From JAFALX01 sp036378495 (GTDB lineage: Bacteria > Chloroflexota > Dormibacteria > Aeolococcales > Aeolococcaceae), in contig DASUWI010000041.1 of NCBI GenBank assembly GCA_036378495.1, positions 1 through 63,123 on the forward strand: a stretch of 63,123 nt of DNA, written 5' to 3'. Each line of letters begins with the position of its first letter. Positions within the stretch are counted from its first letter, which is position 1. This document shows positions 49,669-58,422 of the stretch, piece by piece. The notes below the pieces were generated by a model. That model searched no databases and was not told where the DNA came from. It saw only the letters and a list, made by a program, of their open reading frames with translations. Position numbers and translations under genes: made by a program.

Positions 49669-51860
49669 CAGCGATCCTGCTCGCCGCCGCCGTGGTGCTG
49701 ACACTGGCGGCGGGGGCGGTGATCGCCGGGTGGGTCACCGCGCGGCTCTCGCTGGTGGAGCGTGGGCTTCTCGCCGTGGTCGGCGGCATGCTCGCCGGCT
49801 CCGCCATCAGCTACGGCCTGGCGCTGCTCGCGGGCCTCAACGACGGCACCGTGCTGGGCGGCCCCGCCGTTGTCGTCGCGGCCGGATCTGTTGCTGCTGT
49901 ATCTGGCATCAGCATCGTGGGGCCGTGGCGCGATTCGCTGGCAGACGCGCGCTCGGCATGGCGGCGGCGGCCGCTGGCCGGGTGGGTGATGGCCGCTGTC
50001 GCGGTCACCGGCGCGGTCATCGTCGCCGTGATCTTCTCGCGCGCGCTGTTCAGCTCGGACGGCGGGCTCGAGTCCGGGTACGCCACCGTCTGGGCCGACT
50101 GGTCGCAGCATCTGACCACGGCGTCGAGCTTCGCTGTGGCGCACAACCTGCCGCCGGCCAACCCGCTGTTCAGCGCCACGCCGCTGCTCTACCCGTTTCT
50201 CGCCGACTTCCAGTCGGCAACGCTGCTGACGCTGGGCGCCTCTTACGGTGCCGCGCTGGCGGTGCCGTCCGCGCTGCTGGTGCTCGCCGGCGGCGCGCTC
50301 GTCGTGTGTCTGGCACGGCGCCTCGGCATCGGGCTCGGCGGCGGCGTGGCCGCAGCGCTGCTCGTCTTTCTCGGCGGCGGCATCGGCTTCGTCGGTCTCT
50401 TTCCGGACGCGTGTGTGGCACACGGGTTCACCACCGCGCAGTGCTCGTTCGGCTATATCGTCACCCACCCGGCGCAGGGCTTCGGGATCATCGGCGGCAC
50501 GCTGCGCGACCTGCCCACGGTGGTGATGGCGCAGCCGCGCGCGTATGACGGCCTGCCGTCGGACGGTGGCATGGCGTCCATCCCCGGGCTGCAGTGGTAC
50601 ACGCCGCTCCTCGCCTGGTGGCTGCCGCAGCGCACGATCGTCTATGGGTTCGCCGCCGCCATCGCGGCGCTGGTGCTGGTGTACGCCGGCCTTCAGAGCC
50701 GGCGCGGCGGGTGGCCGGCGTTTCTCGTCGCCGGCGCGCTGATCGGCCTGCTGCCGATCGTGCACATCCAGACGTTGATCGCGCTGGTGTTGATGCTCCT
50801 GGTCATCGCCGCGATCCACCGTCGCCGCGAGTGGCTGGGGCTGGCCGCGGTGGCCGCGGTGATCGGGCTGCCGCGGTTGGTGCAGGTGGCGATCGCCGCG
50901 CACGGGTCTGCGGCCGCGGGCGATGAGTACCCCTGGTTCGAGCCCGGTTGGCTCGGAGCCGCGCCCAACCATCTCGACTTCTCCGCGGTGAACGCGTTCA
51001 TCGCAACCGGCCAGGCGCTGCGCCAGCTCGTGAGCCCGCGGTGGTGGGGCTTCTGGGCTGCGAATCTCGGCGTGGCGGTGCCGCTGTGCACCGTTCTCGT
51101 GCTGGCCGGCGCCGCGGCGCTGGTCCCCGGACGTGCCGGCGCGTGGGCGTTGCGCGTCATCGGAGTCGTGCCCCGTCCGCTGCTCGAGCTGTTCGCCGGC
51201 GCGATGGTGGTGTTCGCGGTGTGCAACGTCGTCGTGTTCCAGAGCTGGGACTGGGACAACACCAAGCTGCTCGTCTACTGGTACCTGGTCGTGGGGCTCG
51301 TGGCCGGCGCGCTCCTGACCGCGGCCTGGCGGCACCGATGGCGCGGCCTCCTGGCGTCGGCGCTCTTCGTCACGATGGTGCTGACCGGCGCCGTCGTGAT
51401 GCTCCGCTTCGGCCCCTGGACGCCTGCGGCAAACCAGGTGGGCGGGCCGTTCGTCATCGTCGACGCGCAGGAACGCGCCCTCGCCGAGACGGTGGCGGCG
51501 GAGACGCCGCCACACTCGATCTTTCTCACGTTCGGGATCCCCAACGACCCGGTGCTGACCGTGGCGGGCCGCACCTCGCTCATGGGCTACTACGGCTGGC
51601 TCTGGAGTTACGGCACCCTGTTCGGCACGCGCCAGAGCGACATCGACACGATGTACCGCGGGTGCGCGGCGACGACGAACTGCCCCGTGGTCGACCTGCT
51701 CCGCCGGTACGGGGTGAGCTACGTGGAGCTGGACGACCGCGTGTCGTCGCCCGGAGCGGTCACGCCGGACGTCGGCTTCACGTGGTGGTCGAGCCAGGGC
51801 TTCCCCGTGGTGGCGCGCACCGCGCACATCGTCGTGTACGACGTGCGCGGTGTCACCTGA
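49665..51860 (+). CDS. multi-spanning membrane protein, GT-C glycosyltransferase-like
   Basis: 731 aa with about 13 membrane helices; GTG start overlaps the PMT stop. The first large extracytoplasmic loop has YATVWADWSQHLTTASSFA, similar to GT-C catalytic loops with Asp, and HHxGGGxG-type glycine runs in the middle. The C-terminal 130 residues form a hydrophilic domain (FVIVDAQERALAETVAAETP). It resembles large archaeal/bacterial GT-C-type proteins. The substrate is unknown; location predicts a sugar-transfer role in the same pathway. Confidence 0.72.
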   Translation: MTAILLAAAVVLTLAAGAVIAGWVTARLSLVERGLLAVVGGMLAGSAISYGLALLAGLNDGTVLGGPAVVVAAGSVAAVSGISIVGPWRDSLADARSAWRRRPLAGWVMAAVAVTGAVIVAVIFSRALFSSDGGLESGYATVWADWSQHLTTASSFAVAHNLPPANPLFSATPLLYPFLADFQSATLLTLGASYGAALAVPSALLVLAGGALVVCLARRLGIGLGGGVAAALLVFLGGGIGFVGLFPDACVAHGFTTAQCSFGYIVTHPAQGFGIIGGTLRDLPTVVMAQPRAYDGLPSDGGMASIPGLQWYTPLLAWWLPQRTIVYGFAAAIAALVLVYAGLQSRRGGWPAFLVAGALIGLLPIVHIQTLIALVLMLLVIAAIHRRREWLGLAAVAAVIGLPRLVQVAIAAHGSAAAGDEYPWFEPGWLGAAPNHLDFSAVNAFIATGQALRQLVSPRWWGFWAANLGVAVPLCTVLVLAGAAALVPGRAGAWALRVIGVVPRPLLELFAGAMVVFAVCNVVVFQSWDWDNTKLLVYWYLVVGLVAGALLTAAWRHRWRGLLASALFVTMVLTGAVVMLRFGPWTPAANQVGGPFVIVDAQERALAETVAAETPPHSIFLTFGIPNDPVLTVAGRTSLMGYYGWLWSYGTLFGTRQSDIDTMYRGCAATTNCPVVDLLRRYGVSYVELDDRVSSPGAVTPDVGFTWWSSQGFPVVARTAHIVVYDVRGVT

Positions 51861-52965
51861 GGTGACGCCCCGGCGCACGCTCGCGGTGGTGCCCGGCGCG
51901 CTGGTCGCAACCCGGCTGGTCTGGATCGCGATCGTGCTGGTTGCGGCAGCAACCCAGGTCGGCTCGCTGCCGCTCGGCAGCGCGGTGCGGGCCACGATTG
52001 TGCGCTGGGACGCGGTCTCGTATCTGCAGATCGCGCAGCACGGGTACCCGGCCGTGCTCGATTACCGCGACGCGTTTCTCCCGGGATACCCGCTGCTGAT
52101 ATCGGGCGCGACGTTCGTGTTCCGCGACGACGTCATCGCGGCGTGGCTCATCGGTCTCGCCGGCGAAGCCGCGGGTCTCTGGTTCCTGTACCGCATGGTG
52201 CTCGCCGAGCGGGACCGCCGCAGCGCGCGTTTCTGCGTCTGGCTGACCGCGCTGCTGCCCACCGCCGTGTTCTTCATCGTGCCTTTCACCGAAGCGCCGT
52301 TCTTCGCCGCAACCGCGGCGTCGCTGTACTACGCACGGCAGGGCCGCGCAGGACCCGCAGCGGTGGCCGCGGCGGTGGCGACGTCGTTCCGTCTCACGGG
52401 ACTGGCGCTCGTGCCCGCCCTGCTGCTGGAGGGGCTGCAACAGCGGCGCAGGCCACGCCCCGTCAGGGGCGTGTTTCTCCCATTGATCATTCCTCTTCCA
52501 ATTGTCTTGTACTGTGCCTACATGCGCCTGCACACAGGTGATGCGCTGGCGCTGTTCCATGCGCAGAGCCTGCCGTCGTTCGGACACGGTGCGGCGGCGC
52601 CGTGGGACGGGTTCGCCGCCACCTGGAACACGATGATCACGGCCGATGACGGTGAGACGCGGTCCATATTCGCCCGCGAGATCGCCTTCGGCCTGCTCGG
52701 CCTCGTGCTCTGCGTCGCGATGTGGGTGTCGGCGCGCGTGCCCCGCTCCTGGGCCCTGTACTGCAGCGTCGCGTGGCTCATGACCGCATCGCTCAGCTTC
52801 TGGCGCTCAGAGCCGCGCTACATCCTGGCGCTGTTCCCTGCGGTGATCGTGGTCGCCGATGTCAGCGCGCGGGTGCGCGCCGGCCGCGCCGCCGTCCTTG
52901 TCGCCAGTGCCGCGCTGATGGGCATCGCCTCATGGATCTTCGCCACCGGCGGGTGGGTCGGGTGA
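51850..52965 (+). CDS. PIG-V-like GT-C mannosyltransferase
   Basis: 371 aa, about nine membrane helices. The first loop carries the PIG-V/GT-C motif IVRWDAVSYLQIAQHGYP with the catalytic Asp. PIG-V proteins add mannose from polyprenyl-phosphate mannose to lipid or protein acceptors. GTG 51850 overlaps the previous gene by 11 bases; GTG 51862, one base past the previous stop, is an equally good alternative. Confidence 0.8.
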   Translation: MSPEVTPRRTLAVVPGALVATRLVWIAIVLVAAATQVGSLPLGSAVRATIVRWDAVSYLQIAQHGYPAVLDYRDAFLPGYPLLISGATFVFRDDVIAAWLIGLAGEAAGLWFLYRMVLAERDRRSARFCVWLTALLPTAVFFIVPFTEAPFFAATAASLYYARQGRAGPAAVAAAVATSFRLTGLALVPALLLEGLQQRRRPRPVRGVFLPLIIPLPIVLYCAYMRLHTGDALALFHAQSLPSFGHGAAAPWDGFAATWNTMITADDGETRSIFAREIAFGLLGLVLCVAMWVSARVPRSWALYCSVAWLMTASLSFWRSEPRYILALFPAVIVVADVSARVRAGRAAVLVASAALMGIASWIFATGGWVG

Positions 52966-53792
52966 TCGTCGACGCACATGTGCATGTGCTGCCCGCGTCG
53001 ATGCGCCGCCAGCGGCAGCGGATCGCCGACCCGTGGTTCGCCGCATGTCACCAGGGCGACCGGGCGATCGCCACCGTCGACGACCTCCTGGGCGTGATGG
53101 ACGCCGCCGGTATCGACCATGCCGTGTGTCTCGGCTGGCCGTTTGCGGACCAACGACTGTGCGCCGAGGTGAACGACTACCTTGCGAAGGCACAGCATGC
53201 GCACCCCGATCGGATCACGGGGTTCGGCTGCGTCAACCCGGGCGCCAGCGGTGCCGCGGCCGAGCTGCGACGCATCGCGGGCCTGGGGCTGCGCGGCGTC
53301 GGCGAGCTGAACTGCGATGCGCAGTCGTTTGCGCTCGACGATGGCCGCGTCGCCGAGGCGGTGGCGGTGAGCATGGAGCTCGCCCTCCCCTGGACGCTGC
53401 ATTGCAGCGAACCGGTGGGCCACGCGTATGCCGGCAAGGGCACCGCAACGCCAGACCTGGTCGCGGCGTTCGCGCTTCGCCATCCCGAGCTCAAGCTCGT
53501 CTGTGCCCATCTTGGAGGCGGTCTTCCCTTCTTCGCGCACATGCCCGAGGTCGCGGCCCTGTGCCGGCGGCTGTGGTTCGACACCGCCGCCGTGCCGTTC
53601 CTGTACCGGCCCACCGCGTACCGCTCGGTGGTGGACCTGGTGGGCGCCGACCGGCTCCTGTTCGGCAGTGACTACCCGCTGCTCGGGGCGGAGCGCTACC
53701 TCGCCGGCTTCACGGCAGCGGGGCTCACCGACGAGGAGCAGCGGCTGATCCTGGGGGGCGCGGTGGACCGCCTCCTGTCACGAACTTCTTAA
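52962..53792 (+). CDS. amidohydrolase family (TIM-barrel metal hydrolase)
   Basis: 276 aa. Metal-binding His-x-His at the start (DAHVHVLP), TLHCSEP, VCAHLGGGLPFFAHM and FGSDYPLLG with the Asp. Related enzymes decarboxylate or hydrolyse small molecules. Its place inside a sugar-transfer locus gives no substrate clue. GTG 52962 overlaps the preceding stop. Confidence 0.85.
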   Translation: MIVDAHVHVLPASMRRQRQRIADPWFAACHQGDRAIATVDDLLGVMDAAGIDHAVCLGWPFADQRLCAEVNDYLAKAQHAHPDRITGFGCVNPGASGAAAELRRIAGLGLRGVGELNCDAQSFALDDGRVAEAVAVSMELALPWTLHCSEPVGHAYAGKGTATPDLVAAFALRHPELKLVCAHLGGGLPFFAHMPEVAALCRRLWFDTAAVPFLYRPTAYRSVVDLVGADRLLFGSDYPLLGAERYLAGFTAAGLTDEEQRLILGGAVDRLLSRTS

Positions 53793-53915
53793 CAGCACTT
53801 CCCGATCCCGTTACCGCACCGTCGCGAAACCCTCACGCTTTTTTGCAAATCCCGCGAGAATATGTCCGCTGGGCGGAGAAACCGGCGCCCGCCAGCCGGT
53901 CCTTCGCCTTTTTTG

Positions 53916-53949
53916 TGCCCGGGACGGGGTCGTCCGCCCCGTCCTGGCA
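53916..53949 (+). promoter_or_regulatory. stable hairpin in the 5' region of the GT4 gene
   Basis: GGACGGGG (53922-53929) and CCCCGTCC (53937-53944) form an exact 8-bp stem around a 7-base loop; TGCC/GGCA (53916-53919/53946-53949) extend it. A T-run (53909-53914) precedes it and an ACCGGC/GCCGGT stem (53881-53900) lies further upstream. It may be a transcript leader element. The rest of 53793-53993 has no gene I can see. Confidence 0.45.
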
Positions 53950-53993
53950 CAGCCTCATCCCGAGCGGGCCGTTGCGGTGCACACTTCCCCGAC

Positions 53994-55277
53994 GTGCTCA
54001 CGCCCCGCACCCTCGAGGTGGTCATGGTCTCCTTCGAGGGACCGGACCAGTACAGCCAGGCCGGTGGCCTCGGCGTGCGCGCGCGCGAGCTCTGCCGTGC
54101 GCTGGCGCAGCACGGGTTCGCCACGACGCTGGTCTTCGTCGGCGACCCGAAGCGGCCGATGCAGGAGGAGGACGCCGGCGTCTGCCTGGTTCGCTGGGCC
54201 CAGCAGCTGAGCCGCCGCCACCCCAGTGGTGTCTACGAGGGCGAGCACGAGAAGATGGCCGAGCTCAACCGCACGCTGCCGGGGTGGCTGATCGACACCG
54301 TGGTGCGCCCCGCCGTGAGCCGTGGCCGCGTGGTCGCCGTGCTCTGCGAGGAGTGGCACACTGCCGTGTTCGCGCGCGTGCTCAGCGACATGCTGCACGC
54401 GCGCCGGCTGCGTGATCGCGTCGCGCTCCTGTGGAACGCCAACAACTCGTTCGGGTTCGAGGGCATCGACTGGCCCGCGCTCGACTACGTCGCCGCGATC
54501 ACAACCGTGAGCCGCTACATGAAGCACCTGATGTGGCCTTTCGGCGTCAACCCCCTCGTGATCCCGAACGGCATTCCCACCGGATCGCTGACGCCGCCCG
54601 ACGCCGTCGCGGTGCGCGCCATCCGTGCCGGCGCGGGGACTAACTGCCTCGCCTTCAAGATCGGCCGGTTCAGCCCGGACAAGCGGTGGCAGCAGGCGGT
54701 GGCCGCAATCGCCGAGCTGCGCACCGAGGGCGTGCCGGCCCGCCTGCTGATGCGCGGGGGCATCGAACCCTACGGCGCCGAGGTGCTCGCCACCGCCGCC
54801 CGCGCGGGGCTGCAGGTGGCCGACTGGCACGAGCCTGTCGAGGATGCCTCCGGGATCGTGGCGGCGCTGTCCGCCACCGATGGCGCCCCCATCGTCAACC
54901 TGCGCCGCTTTCTCCCCGACGCGGTGATCGCGGAGATCGACGCCGCCGCCACGGCGGTGCTGGCGAACTCGAGGCACGAGCCCTTCGGCCTCGTGGGGCT
55001 CGAGGCGATGGCCGCAGGCGGGGTGGCTCTGGTGGGCGCCACCGGCGAGGAGTACGCCCGCCCCTACGGGAACGCGATTGTGGTCGAGACCGACGACCCC
55101 TCCGAGGTGTCCAGCGCGCTCAGCGGTCTCGTGGCCCAGCCGGCCCTGGCCCGGCGCCTGCGCCGCGCCGCCCGGCGCGACGCGGCCGACTTCTCCTGGC
55201 CCCTCGTCGTCGATGGCCTGGTGGAGCGCCTGCGCTTCGTCTGCCAGCGCCAGCGCGTGATGGTCCCCACCGCGTAG
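53994..55277 (+). CDS. glycosyltransferase family 4/5-like protein
   Basis: 427 aa, GT-B fold. N-terminal Rossmann domain (VVMVSFEGPDQYSQAGGLGV, with a GGLG phosphate loop), C-terminal domain with FKIGRFSPDKRWQQAV and the UDP-sugar motif NSRHEPFGLVGLEAMAAGGVALVGA. It transfers a sugar from an activated donor. GTG 53994 is chosen; upstream in-frame sequence is basic and lacks domain. The N-terminus is like glycogen/starch synthase and alpha-glucan or trehalose pathway enzymes. Confidence 0.85.
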   Translation: MLTPRTLEVVMVSFEGPDQYSQAGGLGVRARELCRALAQHGFATTLVFVGDPKRPMQEEDAGVCLVRWAQQLSRRHPSGVYEGEHEKMAELNRTLPGWLIDTVVRPAVSRGRVVAVLCEEWHTAVFARVLSDMLHARRLRDRVALLWNANNSFGFEGIDWPALDYVAAITTVSRYMKHLMWPFGVNPLVIPNGIPTGSLTPPDAVAVRAIRAGAGTNCLAFKIGRFSPDKRWQQAVAAIAELRTEGVPARLLMRGGIEPYGAEVLATAARAGLQVADWHEPVEDASGIVAALSATDGAPIVNLRRFLPDAVIAEIDAAATAVLANSRHEPFGLVGLEAMAAGGVALVGATGEEYARPYGNAIVVETDDPSEVSSALSGLVAQPALARRLRRAARRDAADFSWPLVVDGLVERLRFVCQRQRVMVPTA

Positions 55278-55307
55278 GGCGGCGTGCGCCCACTAGAGTT
55301 CGTGCGC

Positions 55308-55460
55308 ATGGAGTCGCAGCTGCGCTCGCGCGCGGCCGACCTCGGGCTCGGCGACGCCGACGTGGCGGAGTGGGACGGCGCCATCGATGATGAGCTCGTC
55401 ACCGCGGTGCTCGGCGGACTCGTCGCGTTCGAGGACGCGCTGGCCGAGCTGGCGCTGTGA
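55308..55460 (+). CDS. 50-residue acidic hypothetical protein
   Basis: 50 aa; ATG 55308 to TGA 55460, all codons G+C-rich at the third position. Sequence is acidic and hydrophobic (LGLGDADVAEWDGAIDDELV, LGGLVAFEDALAELAL) and probably helical. Its stop overlaps the next gene (GTGA), which supports its being real. No family recognised. Confidence 0.6.
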   Translation: MESQLRSRAADLGLGDADVAEWDGAIDDELVTAVLGGLVAFEDALAELAL

Positions 55461-55819
55461 CCGCGGCTCTTCTCGGCCTCGACGAGGTGCGCTTCATCAA
55501 CCTGGTCGCGGCCCGCCGCGTGGCGGGGGATCAGTCGGCAGCGCCGGACACCCCCAACGCGAGGCTCGAGGATGTGCGCTCCGAAGAGCCGCCGGTGCGC
55601 GCGGCGCAGCTGGCTGCGGCACTTGCGCGTCCCGGTGCCCTGGCCGTGGCCGCGCTGCCCACGGCACTGCTGGCCGTGGTCTGCCAGCTGCGGCGCGACG
55701 GGCTGCGGCTGATCGCGCCGCAGGGCGTCGCCGCCGGGATGATCCGTGGCCTGAGCACCGGCCGCGTCGGCGTCGAGGATTTCGCCGCCTGGCTGGCGGA
55801 CCGTGCGATCAGCGCCTGA
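55457..55819 (+). CDS. hypothetical protein, helix-rich
   Basis: 120 aa, GTG start overlapping the small gene upstream. Alternating helical segments (LLGLDEVRFINLVAARRVAG, LAAALARPGALAVAALPTALLAV) and no membrane signature or motif. Together with the 50-aa gene it forms a two-gene unit between the glycosyltransferase and the GDP-mannose enzyme. Function unknown. Confidence 0.6.
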   Translation: MTAALLGLDEVRFINLVAARRVAGDQSAAPDTPNARLEDVRSEEPPVRAAQLAAALARPGALAVAALPTALLAVVCQLRRDGLRLIAPQGVAAGMIRGLSTGRVGVEDFAAWLADRAISA

Positions 55820-55868
55820 GCTCAGCGATCCGTCGCGACGGCGGCGGTCGCTCCGCAGTGGTCGCGAA

Positions 55869-55874
55869 TATGAT
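55869..55874 (+). promoter_or_regulatory. possible -10 element before the GDP-mannose enzyme gene
   Basis: TATGAT is five of six to the sigma-70 -10 consensus. No convincing -35 lies 16-18 bases upstream. It would start transcription near 55881, 33 bases before the ATG. GAGGAGA just upstream of the ATG is the ribosome site. Confidence 0.35.
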
Positions 55875-55913
55875 TGACCGGAGGCAGGCTGACGCGAGGA
55901 GATTGCCCGCGCG

Positions 55914-58415
55914 ATGAAGGCGGTGGTCATGGCAGGCGGCGAGGGTTCGCGCCTGCGACCGTTGACCAGCCGTCATCCGAAGCCGCTCGTTCCCGTGGTC
56001 GGCGTTCCCGTGATCGAGCACATCCTGCGTCTGCTCCGCACGCACGGCATCAGCGAGGTCGTCGTGACTCTCGCGTACCTCGGCGCGGAGATACGCAACC
56101 GCCTCGGCGACGGGTCCGACCTCGACATGGAGATCGAGTACGTGGTCGAGGACCGTCCGCTGGGCACCGCGGGCAGCGTGCGCAATGCCGCCCATCTCCT
56201 GGATGAGACGTTCCTCGTCATCAGTGGCGACGCCATGACCGATCTCGACCTCACCAGCGTCGTGGACGAGCATCGGGCTCGGCAGTCGCTGGCGACGATC
56301 GTGCTCCAGCAGGTGCCCAATCCGCTGGAGTACGGAGTGGTGGTCACCGACGACGAGCACAACGTCGAGTGGTTCCTGGAGAAGCCCTCCTGGGGCGAGG
56401 TCTTCAGTGATCGTGCCAACACTGGCATTTACGTGGTGGAGCCGGAGGTGCTGCGCCACATCGAGCCCGATCAGGTGGCTGACTGGTCGCAGGACGTGTT
56501 CCCCGCGATGCTGGAGCGGGGCTCGCCGTTGCGCGGCTACCTCAGCGACGACTACTGGTGCGACATCGGCTCCATCCCCTCGTACCTGCAGGCGAACTGG
56601 GACGCGCTCGAGGGCCGCGTGCGCTGCCACATCCCCGGCCGGCGCGAGGGCCAGGTGTGGATCGGCGAGGGTGTCGAGTTCGGCCTCGGCGTGCAGATCG
56701 AGGGACCGGCGTTCATCGGCGACGAGGTCAAGCTCAAAGGCGGCGCCTGGCTCAACGACCGCGTCATCATCGATCGCTTCGCCATCGTCGACGAGCACTC
56801 GAAGCTGAGCAACAGCGTCGTGTGGCCGCACTCGTACGTCGGCGAGGGCTGCCGTCTGCGCCAGACCATCGTCTGCCGCAACGTCACGATGAAGAACAAC
56901 ACGTTCGTCGAGGAGAACACCGTCATCGGCGACGAGTGCGTGGTGGGCCGGGGCTCGCGCATTCGCGCCGGTGTGAAGATCTGGCCCAGCAAGGAGATCG
57001 AGCCCGGGTCGACGGTGACGGAGTCCGTCATCTGGGCGGGGGAGTGGCGGCGCGGCGTCTTCGCCTCGTACGGCATGAGCGGGCTCATCAACGTCGAGCT
57101 GACCCCGGAGTTCTGCGCGCGTCTGGGCGCCGCCTTCGGGGCGATGCTGCCCAAGGGCTCGCACGTCGCGGTGGGCCGCGACCACGCGCGGTCATCGCGC
57201 ATGATCAAGCGCGCCATCGTCAGCGGCATCGTGAGCGCGGGCGGCAATGTGCGCGACGTGCACGAGCCGCCGGTGCCGGTGATTCAGTTCGCCACCCGCG
57301 AGCAGGGCTGGCAGGCGGGCGTACAGGTGATCGTCTCGCCCCTCGACCAGCGCAGCGCCGACATCCGCTTCCTCGACGCCGACGGCCTGCAGATCGACAA
57401 GCGCGCCGAGCGCCGCCTGGAGAACCTGCTCTTCCGCGAGGACTTCCGCCGCGCCGCGTTCTATGAGATTGGCGACATCGAGTACCAGGATCCGATCCCC
57501 GGGTACCGTGCCCACCTGCTGGCGTCCGTCGACGCCGACGCGATTCGCGACGCCGGGTTGCGGCTCCTCATCGACTACGACTACAGCGAGGCGTCGAGCG
57601 TGCTGCCCGCGGTGCTCAGCGAGCTCGGCGTGACCACCATCCCGCTGAACGCGGGTCTGCACGAGGGCCCGCACCACCGTGCGGTCCCCATGGAGACGGC
57701 GCTGATCAGCCGCACCGTCAACGCCGACCTCGGCTGCATGCTGGGCCCCACCGGCGAGCGGCTCGCCCTCATCGACGAGGCCGGGACTGTGCTCAGCTCG
57801 CACGAGACCTTCGGTGTGGCGGTGTCGATGTTCCTGCGCTCCTCGCCGGGGATCGTGCTGGCGCCCGCGGACACGCCCGACTGGATCGCGCAGCTGGTGC
57901 GCGAGGCGGGCGGCACCTTCACCGCCGCCGCCGCCCACGCTTCGGCGGTGCTGCGTGCGGCCGCCACCCCCGGCACGGTGCTCGCCGCCGACGGAACCGG
58001 CGGCTTCGCCTGGCCGCAGTACCTCGCCGCGTTCGACGCCATGTACACGGTGGTGAAGCTGCTCGAGCTGCGCGCGGTCACCGGCGTCACGCTGCGCGAC
58101 GCCCGCGAGGCGCTGCCGCACAGCGCGTATGTGACGGCAACGGAGTTCTGCCCGTGGGAGGCCAAGGGCCGCGTCATGCGGGTGCTGCTCGACGGCCACC
58201 GCGAGAAGTCGGTGGATCTGGTCGATGGGATCAAGGTCTTCGTCGACGACGGGTTCGTGCTGGTGCGCCCCGACCCCGACGAGCCCGCGTACCACATCGT
58301 CGCCAGCGTCCGTGACGAGAAGGAGGGGCGCGAGCTGGTCGGCCGCTACGCGCAGCTGGTCCGCGAGGCGCAGTCGACCAACGGCCGGCGGACGCTGCAC
58401 GAGGTGGGCGTCTGA
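55914..58415 (+). CDS. mannose-1-phosphate guanylyltransferase/phosphomannomutase fusion
   Basis: 833 aa. Residues 1-235: nucleotidyltransferase (MAGGEGSRLRPLTSRHPKPL, LGTAGSVRNAA, FLVISGDAMTDLDL, WCDIGS). About 245-380: left-handed beta-helix repeats (FIGDEVKLKGG, NSVVWPHSYVGEGC, TVIGDECVVGRGS). About 385-800: phosphomannomutase-like domains. In the mutase part the usual TASHNP phosphoserine loop reads VIVSPLDQRSADIRF, and the DGDxDR metal loop is replaced by ADLGCMLGPTGERLALID, so the mutase half may be inactive or altered. It should make GDP-mannose for the glycosyltransferases upstream. Confidence 0.88.
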   Translation: MKAVVMAGGEGSRLRPLTSRHPKPLVPVVGVPVIEHILRLLRTHGISEVVVTLAYLGAEIRNRLGDGSDLDMEIEYVVEDRPLGTAGSVRNAAHLLDETFLVISGDAMTDLDLTSVVDEHRARQSLATIVLQQVPNPLEYGVVVTDDEHNVEWFLEKPSWGEVFSDRANTGIYVVEPEVLRHIEPDQVADWSQDVFPAMLERGSPLRGYLSDDYWCDIGSIPSYLQANWDALEGRVRCHIPGRREGQVWIGEGVEFGLGVQIEGPAFIGDEVKLKGGAWLNDRVIIDRFAIVDEHSKLSNSVVWPHSYVGEGCRLRQTIVCRNVTMKNNTFVEENTVIGDECVVGRGSRIRAGVKIWPSKEIEPGSTVTESVIWAGEWRRGVFASYGMSGLINVELTPEFCARLGAAFGAMLPKGSHVAVGRDHARSSRMIKRAIVSGIVSAGGNVRDVHEPPVPVIQFATREQGWQAGVQVIVSPLDQRSADIRFLDADGLQIDKRAERRLENLLFREDFRRAAFYEIGDIEYQDPIPGYRAHLLASVDADAIRDAGLRLLIDYDYSEASSVLPAVLSELGVTTIPLNAGLHEGPHHRAVPMETALISRTVNADLGCMLGPTGERLALIDEAGTVLSSHETFGVAVSMFLRSSPGIVLAPADTPDWIAQLVREAGGTFTAAAAHASAVLRAAATPGTVLAADGTGGFAWPQYLAAFDAMYTVVKLLELRAVTGVTLRDAREALPHSAYVTATEFCPWEAKGRVMRVLLDGHREKSVDLVDGIKVFVDDGFVLVRPDPDEPAYHIVASVRDEKEGRELVGRYAQLVREAQSTNGRRTLHEVGV

Positions 58416-58422
58416 CGGTTTC

